From contig FR886209.1 in NCBI GenBank assembly GCA_000436475.1, forward strand, positions 1 through 31,332: a DNA stretch of 31,332 nucleotides. Direction: 5' to 3'. Origin of the DNA: Eubacterium sp. CAG:248. Its GTDB lineage: Bacteria > Bacillota > Clostridia > Lachnospirales > Lachnospiraceae. The notes under the pieces were generated by a model. The model was not told where the DNA came from. It did no database searches and saw only the letters and a program-made list of their open reading frames with translations. Both the position numbers and the translations under genes were made by a program. This document shows, one piece after another, positions 14,384-22,860 of the stretch; within the stretch, counting starts at the first letter, position 1, and each line of letters begins with the position of its first letter.

Positions 14384-16187
14384 TCTTTTTCTTCTCTTTC
14401 AGATATTCTTCACCAATTACATTACCTATAATCCCCAGATAATCTATATCAACCTCTGGCCATTTTTTCAGCTGTCTGTTTCTGTTGAAAGATATAACAC
14501 AGAAATTATTTTTATCGTTATTTATAATTGTTCTGTCAACACACACAACAACCTGTATCAGCTGTTTGATGCCCATCGTATCATACGCTTTAAACATATG
14601 TGGTGCTTTACGTTCATAGAGAATAATATTCTCTATTGTCTTTATTCCATCATCCCTGAAATCCGGTATATAATTATCTTCCTTTAAAAATTCACCATTT
14701 TCCTCAAGTTCTGGAACAGTACCAGCTAACACATATCTCTTGTCATCATACATATCATATAAAAATATACTATCTATCTCAAATGCTGACATAATCATAT
14801 CAAGACATTCTCTAGAATCCCTTGTCTTACATATATACTGCTGAATAAAATCGTTAACTATACTAAGTTTTCTGTATTTATAAAAAACCTTCTCGGTTGT
14901 CGCTACAACCTCATCACTCATTATATAGCTTTGATGAAGGTCAGGATGATATATGATATATCTGTTTTTTCCCTTTTCCTTAGCAAGATACAGCATTTTA
15001 TCAGCTATAAGAAACAGCTTATCAAAATCACTTGCATCATCAGGATATGAGGCAGTACCTATTGAGCATGTAATCTTGTTAATATCCCTTACATCATCAT
15101 GATACAGCCACGATATATTATTCTTTATAGTACGAAGTATGCTTCTTATAGATTCATCATCCTCAAAATGCTCCATGACAATAAACATCTCGTCTCCGCC
15201 TATACGTCCACACATACCATTGCGACCGACAGCCTCTCTTAATATCTGTGCAACATCACGCAGCACCTCATCGCCAAACATATGTCCATATGTATCGTTG
15301 ATGGTTTTAAAATCATCTATATCTATAATTGCAATCGTTACCCTATGGTTCACTCTCTTATCTATAAGTTTTTTAGCATAATTTGTAATTGCTTTTTTAT
15401 TAAGAAGCTCTGTTCCTGCATCTCTTAGCTCATCCTGTACAGAAACATCTTCAGCTGGATATTCTTTGTTTTGTGTAAGACTGATAGCCCCCACTATTAT
15501 ATTCTCACCATCATTCTTATGTACTCTTTTACCCTTGAATGTATACCAGCATGCTGCTTCATCATAATCCGCAAGCTTCATCTTTATATCTCTTGTAAAA
15601 TAAGACTCACCCGATGCTATAGCCATGCACAGACCTTCAAAATCCTTTATGCTATGACCGTCAATCATTCTGTTATCAAGCTTCTCACTGCTCCATACAC
15701 CAAGTTTTCCCTCATATAATACTATCGTCTGGCTTCCATTGCCTGGTAATATTATTCTTAAAGAATCTTTGCCTATATTATACGTAAAAAGATAATCTCC
15801 TATAATACTTAAGAATTCTGTCTGTATCTCTGAAATCTGCTTAAGCTCCTCATTCTGTCTTTTTAACGTATACATATCTGTGATCTCAAGATTGTAATAC
15901 CTTCCTGATGTCTTATCATGATATGGTTTTATAAAAACACGCATCCATCTGTAATCACCATCACGGCTTTTCAATCTGATAGACACATATACCTGTTCTC
16001 CCTCATCTACTTCCTTTATTGCTGTTTCAAACTTTACTACATCTGCTGGGTAAATAGCATGTGTAAATATAAGATTCGATGTTTCACCAAGAAACATAAA
16101 AAGACTTTCATCTGCCTTAACAATGTTCATATACTCACTTACTATAATATCAGCGTTAACATTATAATATTTAGCAATCTTTTCCAT
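14373..16187 (-). CDS. PAS-PAS-GGDEF-GAF signalling protein (putative diguanylate cyclase)
   Basis: About 604 aa, soluble. An N-terminal PAS-like fold (about 1-105) and a second PAS-like region (about 120-240) precede a GGDEF domain (about 255-415) and a C-terminal GAF-like domain (about 425-600). The GGDEF domain has the substrate/metal motif IAIIDIDDFKTINDTYGH and the active loop GGDEM (330-334), where Met replaces the usual Phe; catalytic Asp/Glu are kept, so activity is plausible. No RxxD inhibitory site is present in front of the loop (Gly at both key positions), so product inhibition is not expected. Start: GGAGG lies five bases before ATG 16187; an in-frame ATG pair at 16214 has no good site. 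It overlaps the exonuclease by 11 bases. Confidence 0.88.
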   Translation of the reverse strand: MEKIAKYYNVNADIIVSEYMNIVKADESLFMFLGETSNLIFTHAIYPADVVKFETAIKEVDEGEQVYVSIRLKSRDGDYRWMRVFIKPYHDKTSGRYYNLEITDMYTLKRQNEELKQISEIQTEFLSIIGDYLFTYNIGKDSLRIILPGNGSQTIVLYEGKLGVWSSEKLDNRMIDGHSIKDFEGLCMAIASGESYFTRDIKMKLADYDEAACWYTFKGKRVHKNDGENIIVGAISLTQNKEYPAEDVSVQDELRDAGTELLNKKAITNYAKKLIDKRVNHRVTIAIIDIDDFKTINDTYGHMFGDEVLRDVAQILREAVGRNGMCGRIGGDEMFIVMEHFEDDESIRSILRTIKNNISWLYHDDVRDINKITCSIGTASYPDDASDFDKLFLIADKMLYLAKEKGKNRYIIYHPDLHQSYIMSDEVVATTEKVFYKYRKLSIVNDFIQQYICKTRDSRECLDMIMSAFEIDSIFLYDMYDDKRYVLAGTVPELEENGEFLKEDNYIPDFRDDGIKTIENIILYERKAPHMFKAYDTMGIKQLIQVVVCVDRTIINNDKNNFCVISFNRNRQLKKWPEVDIDYLGIIGNVIGEEYLKEKKKNDR

Positions 16188-16249
16188 AACAGCCTCCGGT
16201 AAGCTAATCATCACTCTTGTTTGTTAAAAAAATGACAAGTCGAAATAGA

Positions 16250-16263
16250 AACATAGCTATGTT
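16250..16263. repeat. Perfect 14-bp palindrome upstream of GGDEF gene
   Basis: AACATAGCTATGTT reads the same on both strands, 63 bases before the GGDEF start and 70 bases beyond tRNA-Gly. It is a possible operator or short hairpin; no adjacent T run supports termination. Confidence 0.4.
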
Positions 16264-16331
16264 ACCCTTTATACCTTGTACATCCTTCTTATCTTATGTT
16301 CATTAATATTTTCTCTGGTTTTATCAAAAAA

Positions 16332-16402
16332 AGCGGGTGATGGGAATCGAACCCACGTATCTAGCTTGGAAGGCTAGTGTTCTACCATTGAACTACACCC
16401 GC
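16332..16402 (-). tRNA. tRNA-Gly (anticodon TCC)
   Basis: 71 bases on the minus strand. The acceptor stem GCGGGTG/CACCCGC is perfect, with discriminator T. The anticodon loop CTTCCAA gives TCC, and the T arm carries GTTCGATTC. No CCA is encoded. A run of T follows the acceptor stem immediately (16331-16326), which may end transcription. It is transcribed after tRNA-Phe, 26 bases apart. Confidence 0.97.
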
Positions 16403-16428
16403 ATAATGTATATATAATTATATATAAG

Positions 16429-16501
<73 letters not shown>

Positions 16502-16594
16502 ATATTGTGATCATCTGTTAATTATGGTGGTCATATTAACCTCATATCACTGACATCAGTAATAAACACTCTCTATTATCAAATACTTAGATAT

Positions 16595-16622
16595 ATTATC
16601 ATACTTACACCATACTAGTCAA
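16595..16622 (-). promoter_or_regulatory. Promoter of the tRNA-Phe/tRNA-Gly unit
   Basis: Minus strand TTGACT (16622-16617), 16 bp, GATAAT (16600-16595). The stretch just upstream of the -35 is A/T-rich, as in stable-RNA promoters. It implies a leader of about 85 bases before tRNA-Phe. Confidence 0.6.
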
Positions 16623-16639
16623 CTACATTTTTTAAGTTA

Positions 16640-16802
16640 TTATCTTCGTTTTTATCTTCGTTTTTAAGTTGTTATCCTGTAGTTATTGTCTGGATGGATT
16701 TTAATATGATGTCAGGACAGCTCCTGACACCATCAATATAATCCTTAAGCAGCTTTAAGTGTATATACTTAAGCAGCTTATATTTCTCTTTTATTTCTCT
16801 TT
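16640..16802. repeat. Cluster of short tandem/direct repeats between tRNA promoter and trmD
   Basis: Three separate duplications: TTATCTTCGTTT twice in tandem (16640-16651, 16652-16663), flanked by near-identical TTAAGTTATTATC and TTAAGTTGTTATC; CTTAAGCAGCTT twice with 24-bp period (16744-16755, 16768-16779); TATTTCTCTTT twice in tandem (16781-16791, 16792-16802), reaching the trmD stop codon. No gene is seen in 16503-16801. Confidence 0.8.
16706..16733 (-). terminator. 12-bp hairpin downstream of trmD
   Basis: Arms 16706-16717 and 16722-16733 pair over 12 bp (one G-U on the minus strand) around a four-base loop. It lies about 70 bases beyond the trmD stop. The following minus-strand run (ATTAAAATCC) is not a proper T tract, so it could instead be a 3' end stabiliser. 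Confidence 0.45.
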
Positions 16803-17500
16803 TATTTTTCTTTATTCATATACTTTTCATACATATCAGGTCTGAATTGCTGCGTTCTTTCTAAGGATTTCTTATGTCTCCACTCTTCTATCTTTCCATG
16901 GTGTCCTGAAAGGAGTACATCCGGCACCTTAAGCCCCTTATATTCTGCCGGTCTTGTATACTGCGGATACTCAAGCAGTCCATCCGAAAAGCTTTCTGTC
17001 TGTGCTGACTCTTCATTGTTTAACACACCCGGAACAAGACGTGATACAGAATCAATAACAACCATGGCTGGCAATTCTCCGCCTGTCAGGACATAATCAC
17101 CTATAGAAACATAATCTGTTACTATAAGCTCTAATGCCCTTTCATCTATACCCTCATAATGTCCACATAATATAACAAGTTCTTCTTCCTTTGCGAACTC
17201 TTCTGCCATACTCTGGTTGAATGTATGCCCCTGCGGAGTCATATATACCACTCTTGGTCTTTTTTTGCATTCTGCAGCAATACTTTCATATGCATCACAC
17301 ACCGGTCCTGCCTGCATGACCATGCCTGCCCCACCGCCATATGGATAATCATCAACCTTCATATGCTTGTTCTTGGAAAAATCCCTTATATCAACTGCTT
17401 CTACACACAGAGCTCCTGATTCAATCGCTCTGCCTGTGATACTCGTATTTAGTCCATCCAGAATCATCTGTGGAAAAAGTGTCATTACATAGAATTTCAT
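16802..17500 (-). CDS. trmD: tRNA (guanine-37-N1)-methyltransferase TrmD
   Basis: 232 aa, near the usual family length. It uses SAM to make m1G37 next to the anticodon and prevents frameshifting. Seen: N-terminal MKFYVMTLFPQM; DYPYGGGAGMVMQ (about 51-63); and the trefoil-knot SAM site with LCGHYEGIDER and SIGDYVLTGGELPA followed by VIDSVSRLVPGVL. The C-terminal domain RPAEYKGLKVPDVLLSGHH is intact. Its ATG shares one base with the stop of the SGNH-like gene (TAATG), so it is translationally coupled. The usual rimM-trmD-rplS arrangement is absent: here trmD is the last gene of an amylase/SGNH operon. Confidence 0.97.
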   Translation of the reverse strand: MKFYVMTLFPQMILDGLNTSITGRAIESGALCVEAVDIRDFSKNKHMKVDDYPYGGGAGMVMQAGPVCDAYESIAAECKKRPRVVYMTPQGHTFNQSMAEEFAKEEELVILCGHYEGIDERALELIVTDYVSIGDYVLTGGELPAMVVIDSVSRLVPGVLNNEESAQTESFSDGLLEYPQYTRPAEYKGLKVPDVLLSGHHGKIEEWRHKKSLERTQQFRPDMYEKYMNKEK

Positions 17501-18405
17501 TATTTAGCCGCTCCTGCTAACTTATTCAGGAAAAATGGATAATAATTATGATTAAGATTATATCCACCTGTTGAATATTTTGTATTCAGATAACCTGAAC
17601 CATCTTTAAATGAATCTGCTATATCTACAAACACAGCACCCATTGTTGTTGCATCTTCTGCAAGCTTCTTATTCGCATCATTTATGTCTGACTGTTTAAT
17701 CTTAACTGATGATTTTGCTTCAAAGCTTTCTGTAACAGGAAGTAATGAAACAACATATATCTTTGCCGATGGAATATTTTCTTTAAGTGCTGCTACTAAG
17801 TTCTCTATTCTTTCTGCAACATCCGTTCCTGATCTTGTTCCATAGTTAAGGTCATTAAGTCCCACAAGCAGGAATATTTTGGATGGTGTTCTGTCTTTAA
17901 CATCTGATATATAATTATGAGCCTTATCTGTTGTAAGATTATTATCTGACACGATATTGCCTGTACCAAGATATCCGTAATCCTGTATACCTTCTATAAT
18001 CATATCTCCAAAAAGAACTGTGTCTGCATATAAATCATTTGTTGAATATTCTTCTTCATCTGCAGGATCTGTTATCTTTACAACGCTTCCTTTAGAAGCC
18101 ATAGCTGCTGTTGTCTGTGTTGTATTATCATTTACAGAAGCTGTTGTCTCCTGTGTACTGCCTGCTGTTGTCTGTATTTCTGTCTTATCCACAGAAGCTG
18201 ACATTGTTGTACTGTTGTTATTCTTATTATCCGTTTTTCCACTGCCATCTGTTTTTCCAACACTACATGCTCTTAATACTACTACTGCTGCTATTACTAT
18301 AACTATAACCGACACAGCTCCTATTATTGGATTCTTATACTTATTCCATAATCTCATTTTACGGTTAAGCTGTATCTTCTTTCCATCATTATTATCTGCT
18401 GCCAT
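17500..18405 (-). CDS. Membrane-anchored SGNH/GDSL-fold protein lacking catalytic residues
   Basis: 301 aa. A short cytoplasmic tail, one membrane segment (about 26-45), then a Ser/Thr/Asn-rich extracytoplasmic linker (about 50-105), then an SGNH hydrolase-like domain (about 120-300). Block I reads FGDMIIEGI instead of the usual GDS, so the nucleophile Ser is Met135. Block III GLND (182-185) is intact. Block V reads STGGYNLNH where active members have D-G-x-H: Asp is G280 and His is N283. All three catalytic residues are replaced, so an esterase or acetyl-hydrolase activity is unlikely; a binding role at the cell surface is inferred. Start: GGAG lies six bases before ATG 18405; the in-frame ATG at 18417 overlaps that site. 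It lies between the amylase and trmD. Confidence 0.8.
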   Translation of the reverse strand: MAADNNDGKKIQLNRKMRLWNKYKNPIIGAVSVIVIVIAAVVVLRACSVGKTDGSGKTDNKNNNSTTMSASVDKTEIQTTAGSTQETTASVNDNTTQTTAAMASKGSVVKITDPADEEEYSTNDLYADTVLFGDMIIEGIQDYGYLGTGNIVSDNNLTTDKAHNYISDVKDRTPSKIFLLVGLNDLNYGTRSGTDVAERIENLVAALKENIPSAKIYVVSLLPVTESFEAKSSVKIKQSDINDANKKLAEDATTMGAVFVDIADSFKDGSGYLNTKYSTGGYNLNHNYYPFFLNKLAGAAK

Positions 18406-18428
18406 ATCTGACTCCATTTCTTAATTTC

Positions 18429-20543
18429 CTACCAGCGAAGTTTTCTTAACACTACTGCCGATGTTTTTCTTAATCCTATATCAAGCTTTCCATCTTTAAG
18501 CCTGTATCCCTGCCTGTCTATAGTATATCCACCATCAAATGTCACCATTATCTGTTCAACATCCTCATCCATGCCAAGTCCTGTTTCCCATACCGGAATC
18601 TTTACTCTTGTTTCATCTTCGCCGTTGTTAACAACCACAACAACTGCATCATTCATATTGAATCTTCCATATGCAATAACATTGTGTTCTGAACAAAGCT
18701 GCTTATACGAACCTGTTCTAAGCACTTCATTCTCCTTATGCATCTTTATAACATCCTTGTGGAACTGAATAAGCTCCTTATCCTCATGTCCCCATGGATA
18801 TGTTCTTCTATTATCAGGATCTGTAAATCCACATACACCTGCTTCGTCTCCATAGTATATTGTTGGTGCACCAGGCCAGGTCATCTGTATAACGACCGCC
18901 TCCATAAATACTGCTTTATTTACATTCTGGTTAGCTGCATCCGGTCCTAAATCTGCTACCCTTCCTACAACATGATTAGTTCTTGTAAGGAATCTTGAAT
19001 GATCATGATTTGACAGCTCATTCATGGATATGGCAAAGCTCTGTCCACCCATTCGTGCCATATTATGATGCATTGCACCAAAGAAATAATCAGGATTGCC
19101 TAATGAATCCGGGCGCATTTCATCGCTATGCTTTTCCATTCCTGTAAGAAACCATGTCACTGGCTCCATGAATGCATCATAGTTCATGATCGTATCCCAT
19201 TCGTCTCCCTGCAGCCAGTCATATGAATCTCCATAATTCTCAGCAAGGATTATAGCTTCTGGATTGGCTTCCTTAACAGCCTTTCTGAACTTTCTCCAGA
19301 ACTCATGATTATACTCTTTGCTATATCCAAGATCCGCTGCAACATCAAGTCTCCAGCCATCAACATTATAAGGCTCTGATACCCATTTTTTACCTATATC
19401 AAGTATATAATTCTCAAGCTCCTTTGATTCCTCATAGTTAAGCTTAGGAAGCGTATCATGCCCCCACCAGCCGTCATATGAACAATTGTCTGGCCATTGA
19501 TTACCATAAAACTTAAAGAAACTGTGATATGGACTCTCGTATTTTTCATATGCTCCACACTCATAAACATCATCGCTTGAACTGTATATATGCTCTCTGT
19601 CCATCCATTTGTTGAATGAACCACAATGATTAAATACGCCGTCTATTATAACCTTCATGCCTCTTTCATGAATCCGTCTTACAACTTCTGCAAAAAAGCT
19701 GTTACTAGCTTCCAGATTTTCCCTGCTTGCAACTCTGTTTATATAGCGTGTTGCATGTGTATTGTTCTGGTCACCATCACTAAGAAGTTCTCCATCATCT
19801 TTTCTTATCACTCCAAAATGTGGATCTATATAATCATAATCCTGGATATCGTATTTGTGGTTGGATGGTGAAACAAACAAAGGATTAAAATATATAACCT
19901 CGATACCTAAATCGCTTAGATAATCAAGCTTATCCAGTACTCCTTTTAAATCTCCACCATAAAATTCCCTTACTCCCATAGATGCAGGATACTTGTCCCA
20001 GTCTTTTACCTGACAGACATGCTCTCCTATATAGCTGTACTCATTATCCAGTACATTATTAGACTTATCACCATCATAAAACCTGTCTGCAAATATCTGG
20101 TACATAACAGCTCCCTTAGCCCATGAAGGTGTTTTAAATCCTGGCATGATCTGGAAGTTATAATATATATTAAGTTCTTTTATCGCCCCTATCTGATTGT
20201 AATAGCATACGACCTTTCCTGTCTCAACCTTAAAATAATAGTAAAGCTTTTCTTCACCAACTTTAATGTCTGCTTCATAATAATCAAAAAGACCATCAGC
20301 CTTGATCCTTGTCATAGGGTATTCTACATTATTTACATATATATACGCTTTATCTACATTATAACGTCCTGTTCTCAGTCTTATCTTTACTGTATCCCCC
20401 GGCATAGGCTCTGCCGGACTTCTATAATCCTCTGTAACGTCAGAAAACAAAGCTCTTGTATTGATGGTAGGTCTTGCATTACACATATACAACAACTTCT
20501 TTTCCCACGATGCAAGATTTTCAACTGCTGCGCTTATTATCAT
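18429..20543 (-). CDS. GH13 alpha-amylase family enzyme (neopullulanase/cyclomaltodextrinase type)
   Basis: 704 aa, no signal peptide, so probably cytoplasmic. A beta-sandwich N-terminal domain (about 30-130, CBM34-like) precedes the TIM barrel, which starts WAKGAVMYQIFADRF. The conserved regions are present: DGVFNH (301-306); GWRLDVAADL with nucleophile D400; ILAENYGD with acid/base E435; SNHDHSRF with transition-state D514. A C-terminal beta domain ends at about 704. Domain order matches enzymes that hydrolyse cyclodextrins, pullulan or imported maltodextrins; exact specificity is not readable. AAGGAG lies eight bases before ATG 20543. It heads an operon with the SGNH-like gene and trmD, and has its own promoter candidate. 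Confidence 0.92.
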   Translation of the reverse strand: MIISAAVENLASWEKKLLYMCNARPTINTRALFSDVTEDYRSPAEPMPGDTVKIRLRTGRYNVDKAYIYVNNVEYPMTRIKADGLFDYYEADIKVGEEKLYYYFKVETGKVVCYYNQIGAIKELNIYYNFQIMPGFKTPSWAKGAVMYQIFADRFYDGDKSNNVLDNEYSYIGEHVCQVKDWDKYPASMGVREFYGGDLKGVLDKLDYLSDLGIEVIYFNPLFVSPSNHKYDIQDYDYIDPHFGVIRKDDGELLSDGDQNNTHATRYINRVASRENLEASNSFFAEVVRRIHERGMKVIIDGVFNHCGSFNKWMDREHIYSSSDDVYECGAYEKYESPYHSFFKFYGNQWPDNCSYDGWWGHDTLPKLNYEESKELENYILDIGKKWVSEPYNVDGWRLDVAADLGYSKEYNHEFWRKFRKAVKEANPEAIILAENYGDSYDWLQGDEWDTIMNYDAFMEPVTWFLTGMEKHSDEMRPDSLGNPDYFFGAMHHNMARMGGQSFAISMNELSNHDHSRFLTRTNHVVGRVADLGPDAANQNVNKAVFMEAVVIQMTWPGAPTIYYGDEAGVCGFTDPDNRRTYPWGHEDKELIQFHKDVIKMHKENEVLRTGSYKQLCSEHNVIAYGRFNMNDAVVVVVNNGEDETRVKIPVWETGLGMDEDVEQIMVTFDGGYTIDRQGYRLKDGKLDIGLRKTSAVVLRKLRW

Positions 20544-20574
20544 AGAATCTGCTCCTTGACATTAATCACATATA

Positions 20575-20603
20575 ATTTTATATCATTGAAGGTATTTATT
20601 CAA
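20575..20603 (-). promoter_or_regulatory. Promoter of the amylase-SGNH-trmD operon
   Basis: Minus strand TTGAAT (20603-20598), 17 bp, TAAAAT (20580-20575), about 30 bases before ATG 20543. It is downstream of the terminator that insulates it from ftsH. Confidence 0.55.
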
Positions 20604-20677
20604 CTATAAGATATATTTATTAAGATTTCTTTAATTCATCCACCATAATACTTTCTTCAGCCTTATTATTATAAAGT

Positions 20678-20709
20678 AAAAAGGACAGTCTGGGGGGACT
20701 GTCCTTTTT
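20678..20709 (-). terminator. Bidirectional intrinsic terminator downstream of ftsH
   Basis: AAAAA-GGACAGTC (20678-20690), loop TGGGGG, GACTGTCC-TTTTT (20697-20709). It is a symmetric stem with a T run on either strand. It ends transcripts from ftsH or from a possible small RNA at 20723-20807. Confidence 0.88.
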
Positions 20710-20722
20710 GGAGAAGGTATTT

Positions 20723-20807
20723 CACTTATTATGGGGTGTAGCAAAAAATATATAATGTATTGGGGGTTTTTACATTAATTATAATATCATACAAAGCCCC
20801 ATAAGTG
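20723..20807. repeat. Nested inverted repeat, candidate structured RNA
   Basis: Outer arms CACTTATTATGGGG (20723-20736) and CCCCATAAGTG (20797-20807) pair with a three-base bulge. Inner arms TAATGTA (20753-20759) and TACATTA (20771-20777) pair around an 11-base loop with GGGGG. It lies 14 bases from the strong terminator at 20678-20709, so on the minus strand it would be followed at once by termination. Confidence 0.55.
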
Positions 20808-20930
20808 TTCACAAACTTCACAATAATTGCGATATTTTTTTGTGCATACTGCACATTGTGTGTTTATAAATCAATACAATATGTGGATTTTCATAGCTCT
20901 ATACCCATATTATTCTATACCCTTATTGCT

Positions 20931-22772
20931 CTATGCTGTTACATTATCAGTAAAAAGTCCTTCAAATTCTTCTCTTGATATCTTTTCTTTTTCAAGCAAA
21001 AGCTCTGAACTCTTTTTAAGAACATCCATGTGCTCAGATATAAGCTTTTTAGCCTTAACATAACACTCATCTACTATATCCTTAACTTCCTTATCGATAA
21101 GTGCCGCAACATCTTCACCATATGGTCTTGTATGTGCAAGATCTCTTCCGATAAATACCTCATCACTATCTGTATCATAATTTATGAGTCCAAGCTTCTC
21201 TGAGAAACCATACTTTGTAACCATATCTCTTGCTGTCTGTGTTGCCTGCTTTATATCCTGTGAAGCCCCTGTTGTTATATCATCAAACACAAGCTCCTCT
21301 GCCACACGTCCACCAAGACTTACTATAATATTCTGAAGCATCTTGCCCTTTGTATTAAACATCTCATCACGCTCTGGAAGCGGCATAGTGTAACCTGCTG
21401 CGCCCATGCCGGTAGGTATGATAGATATCGTGTGTACAGGACCTACATCTGGAAGGAGATGAAACAGTATAGCATGACCTGATTCATGATATGCTGTAAT
21501 CTTCTTTTCCTTGTCAGAGATAATCTTGCTCTTCTTTTCAACACCTATTCCTATCTTTATAAATGCCTCTTCTACATCAGCATTTGTTATATACTTTGAC
21601 TTCTTTCTTGCTGCTCCTATAGCTGCCTCATTCAATACATTTTCAAGGTCAGCGCCTGTAAAGCCGGCTGAAGTTCTTGCAAGCTTCTCAAGGTCAACAT
21701 CATCACCAAGTGGTTTCTTTGCCGCATGTACCTGTAATATCTCAAGTCTTCCCTGTACATCTGGTCTTCCTACAACTATCTTTCTGTCGAATCTGCCTGG
21801 TCTTAATATCGCTGGATCAAGGATATCTATTCTGTTTGTGGCTGCCATAACGATGATGCCTTCATTCACACCGAAACCATCCATCTCAACAAGCATCTGG
21901 TTAAGTGTCTGCTCTCTTTCATCATGTCCGCCACCCATGCCTGTTCCTCTTCTTCTGGCAACAGCATCTATCTCATCTATAAATATAATGCATGGTGCAT
22001 TCTTTTTTGCTTCTTCAAACATATCTCTTACTCTTGATGCACCAACACCTACAAACATTTCAACGAAGTCGGAACCAGATATGCTAAAGAACGGAACATT
22101 AGCCTCTCCGGCAACAGCCTTTGCAAGAAGTGTCTTACCTGTACCAGGTGCACCTGTTAATATAACACCCTTAGGTATTCTTGCACCGAGTGATGTATAT
22201 CTTACAGGGTCCTTAAGGAAATCAACTATTTCTTCAAGTTCTTCTTTTTCTTCGTTAAGACCTGCTACATCCTTAAAAGTAACCTTGTTATCTTCACCGC
22301 TTACCATACGTGCACGGCTTTTTCCAAAATTCATCATCTTAGCGTTTCCACCGCCACCGCCAGCCTGTCTTGTAAACATCATCATAAAGAATATAAGCAC
22401 TACAAGACTCAGACCAAAAGGAAGGATTGATGTAAGAAGAACGCTCTGTCTTGTTACATCCTTAAGTGTATAAGATATATTTTTATCAAGTAATATTTCC
22501 TCTACCTGTTTAACATCTGATACATATACATTCTTAACATTCTGTACACCGCTTACTTTAACAGATAACTCACCAGTAGGAACCTCTGAGTTCTGTCTTA
22601 TAACGACACTTTCTACTTTACCTTTATTAACATCATTTACGAATTCACCATATGTGTAATCACCTGCCCCCGAATTCATGCGTGATACATACATAATAAA
22701 CATCGCTGCAATAACAACTATAAACAGATAGACTCCCACTCCGGAAAATCTTGAACCTCTTTTATTATCCAT
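20931..22772 (-). CDS. ftsH: ATP-dependent zinc metalloprotease FtsH
   Basis: 613 aa membrane AAA+ protease that degrades unfolded membrane and regulatory proteins. Two membrane segments (about 12-30 and 111-133) flank a small extracytoplasmic domain. AAA domain: Walker A GAPGTGKT (207-214), pore loop around FVEMFVG, Walker B IIFIDE (262-267), second region of homology ATNRIDILDPAILRPGRFDR. Zinc protease motif HESGH (429-433), with the third ligand Asp in EELVFDD. Shorter at the C-terminus than some homologues. GGAG is seven bases before ATG 22772. It is the last gene of the spoIIE-tilS-hpt-ftsH block and is followed by a terminator about 220 bases further on. Confidence 0.98.
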   Translation of the reverse strand: MDNKRGSRFSGVGVYLFIVVIAAMFIMYVSRMNSGAGDYTYGEFVNDVNKGKVESVVIRQNSEVPTGELSVKVSGVQNVKNVYVSDVKQVEEILLDKNISYTLKDVTRQSVLLTSILPFGLSLVVLIFFMMMFTRQAGGGGGNAKMMNFGKSRARMVSGEDNKVTFKDVAGLNEEKEELEEIVDFLKDPVRYTSLGARIPKGVILTGAPGTGKTLLAKAVAGEANVPFFSISGSDFVEMFVGVGASRVRDMFEEAKKNAPCIIFIDEIDAVARRRGTGMGGGHDEREQTLNQMLVEMDGFGVNEGIIVMAATNRIDILDPAILRPGRFDRKIVVGRPDVQGRLEILQVHAAKKPLGDDVDLEKLARTSAGFTGADLENVLNEAAIGAARKKSKYITNADVEEAFIKIGIGVEKKSKIISDKEKKITAYHESGHAILFHLLPDVGPVHTISIIPTGMGAAGYTMPLPERDEMFNTKGKMLQNIIVSLGGRVAEELVFDDITTGASQDIKQATQTARDMVTKYGFSEKLGLINYDTDSDEVFIGRDLAHTRPYGEDVAALIDKEVKDIVDECYVKAKKLISEHMDVLKKSSELLLEKEKISREEFEGLFTDNVTA

Positions 22773-22860
22773 TATAACTCTCCATTCTTATGCATTTTCC
22801 TGATTAACATCAGATGCCCGCTGCCTGATATGATATGCTGCAGTTATCAGCTCTAACGCA

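Larger units (their letters stand above)
20544..20930. other. Intergenic region between amylase and ftsH: promoter, terminator, nested inverted repeat
   Basis: 387 bases without a supported gene. From left to right it holds the amylase promoter, a strong bidirectional terminator (20678-20709), a nested inverted repeat (20723-20807) and an AT-rich stretch up to the ftsH stop. No reading frame with a ribosome binding site was found. Confidence 0.6.

Noticed and set aside
21511..22473. Long plus-strand reading frame (320 codons) opposite ftsH
   Set aside because: It is the mirror of the ftsH coding frame: Ser/Pro/Ile-rich, no ribosome binding site, no recognisable fold. ftsH on the other strand is certain.
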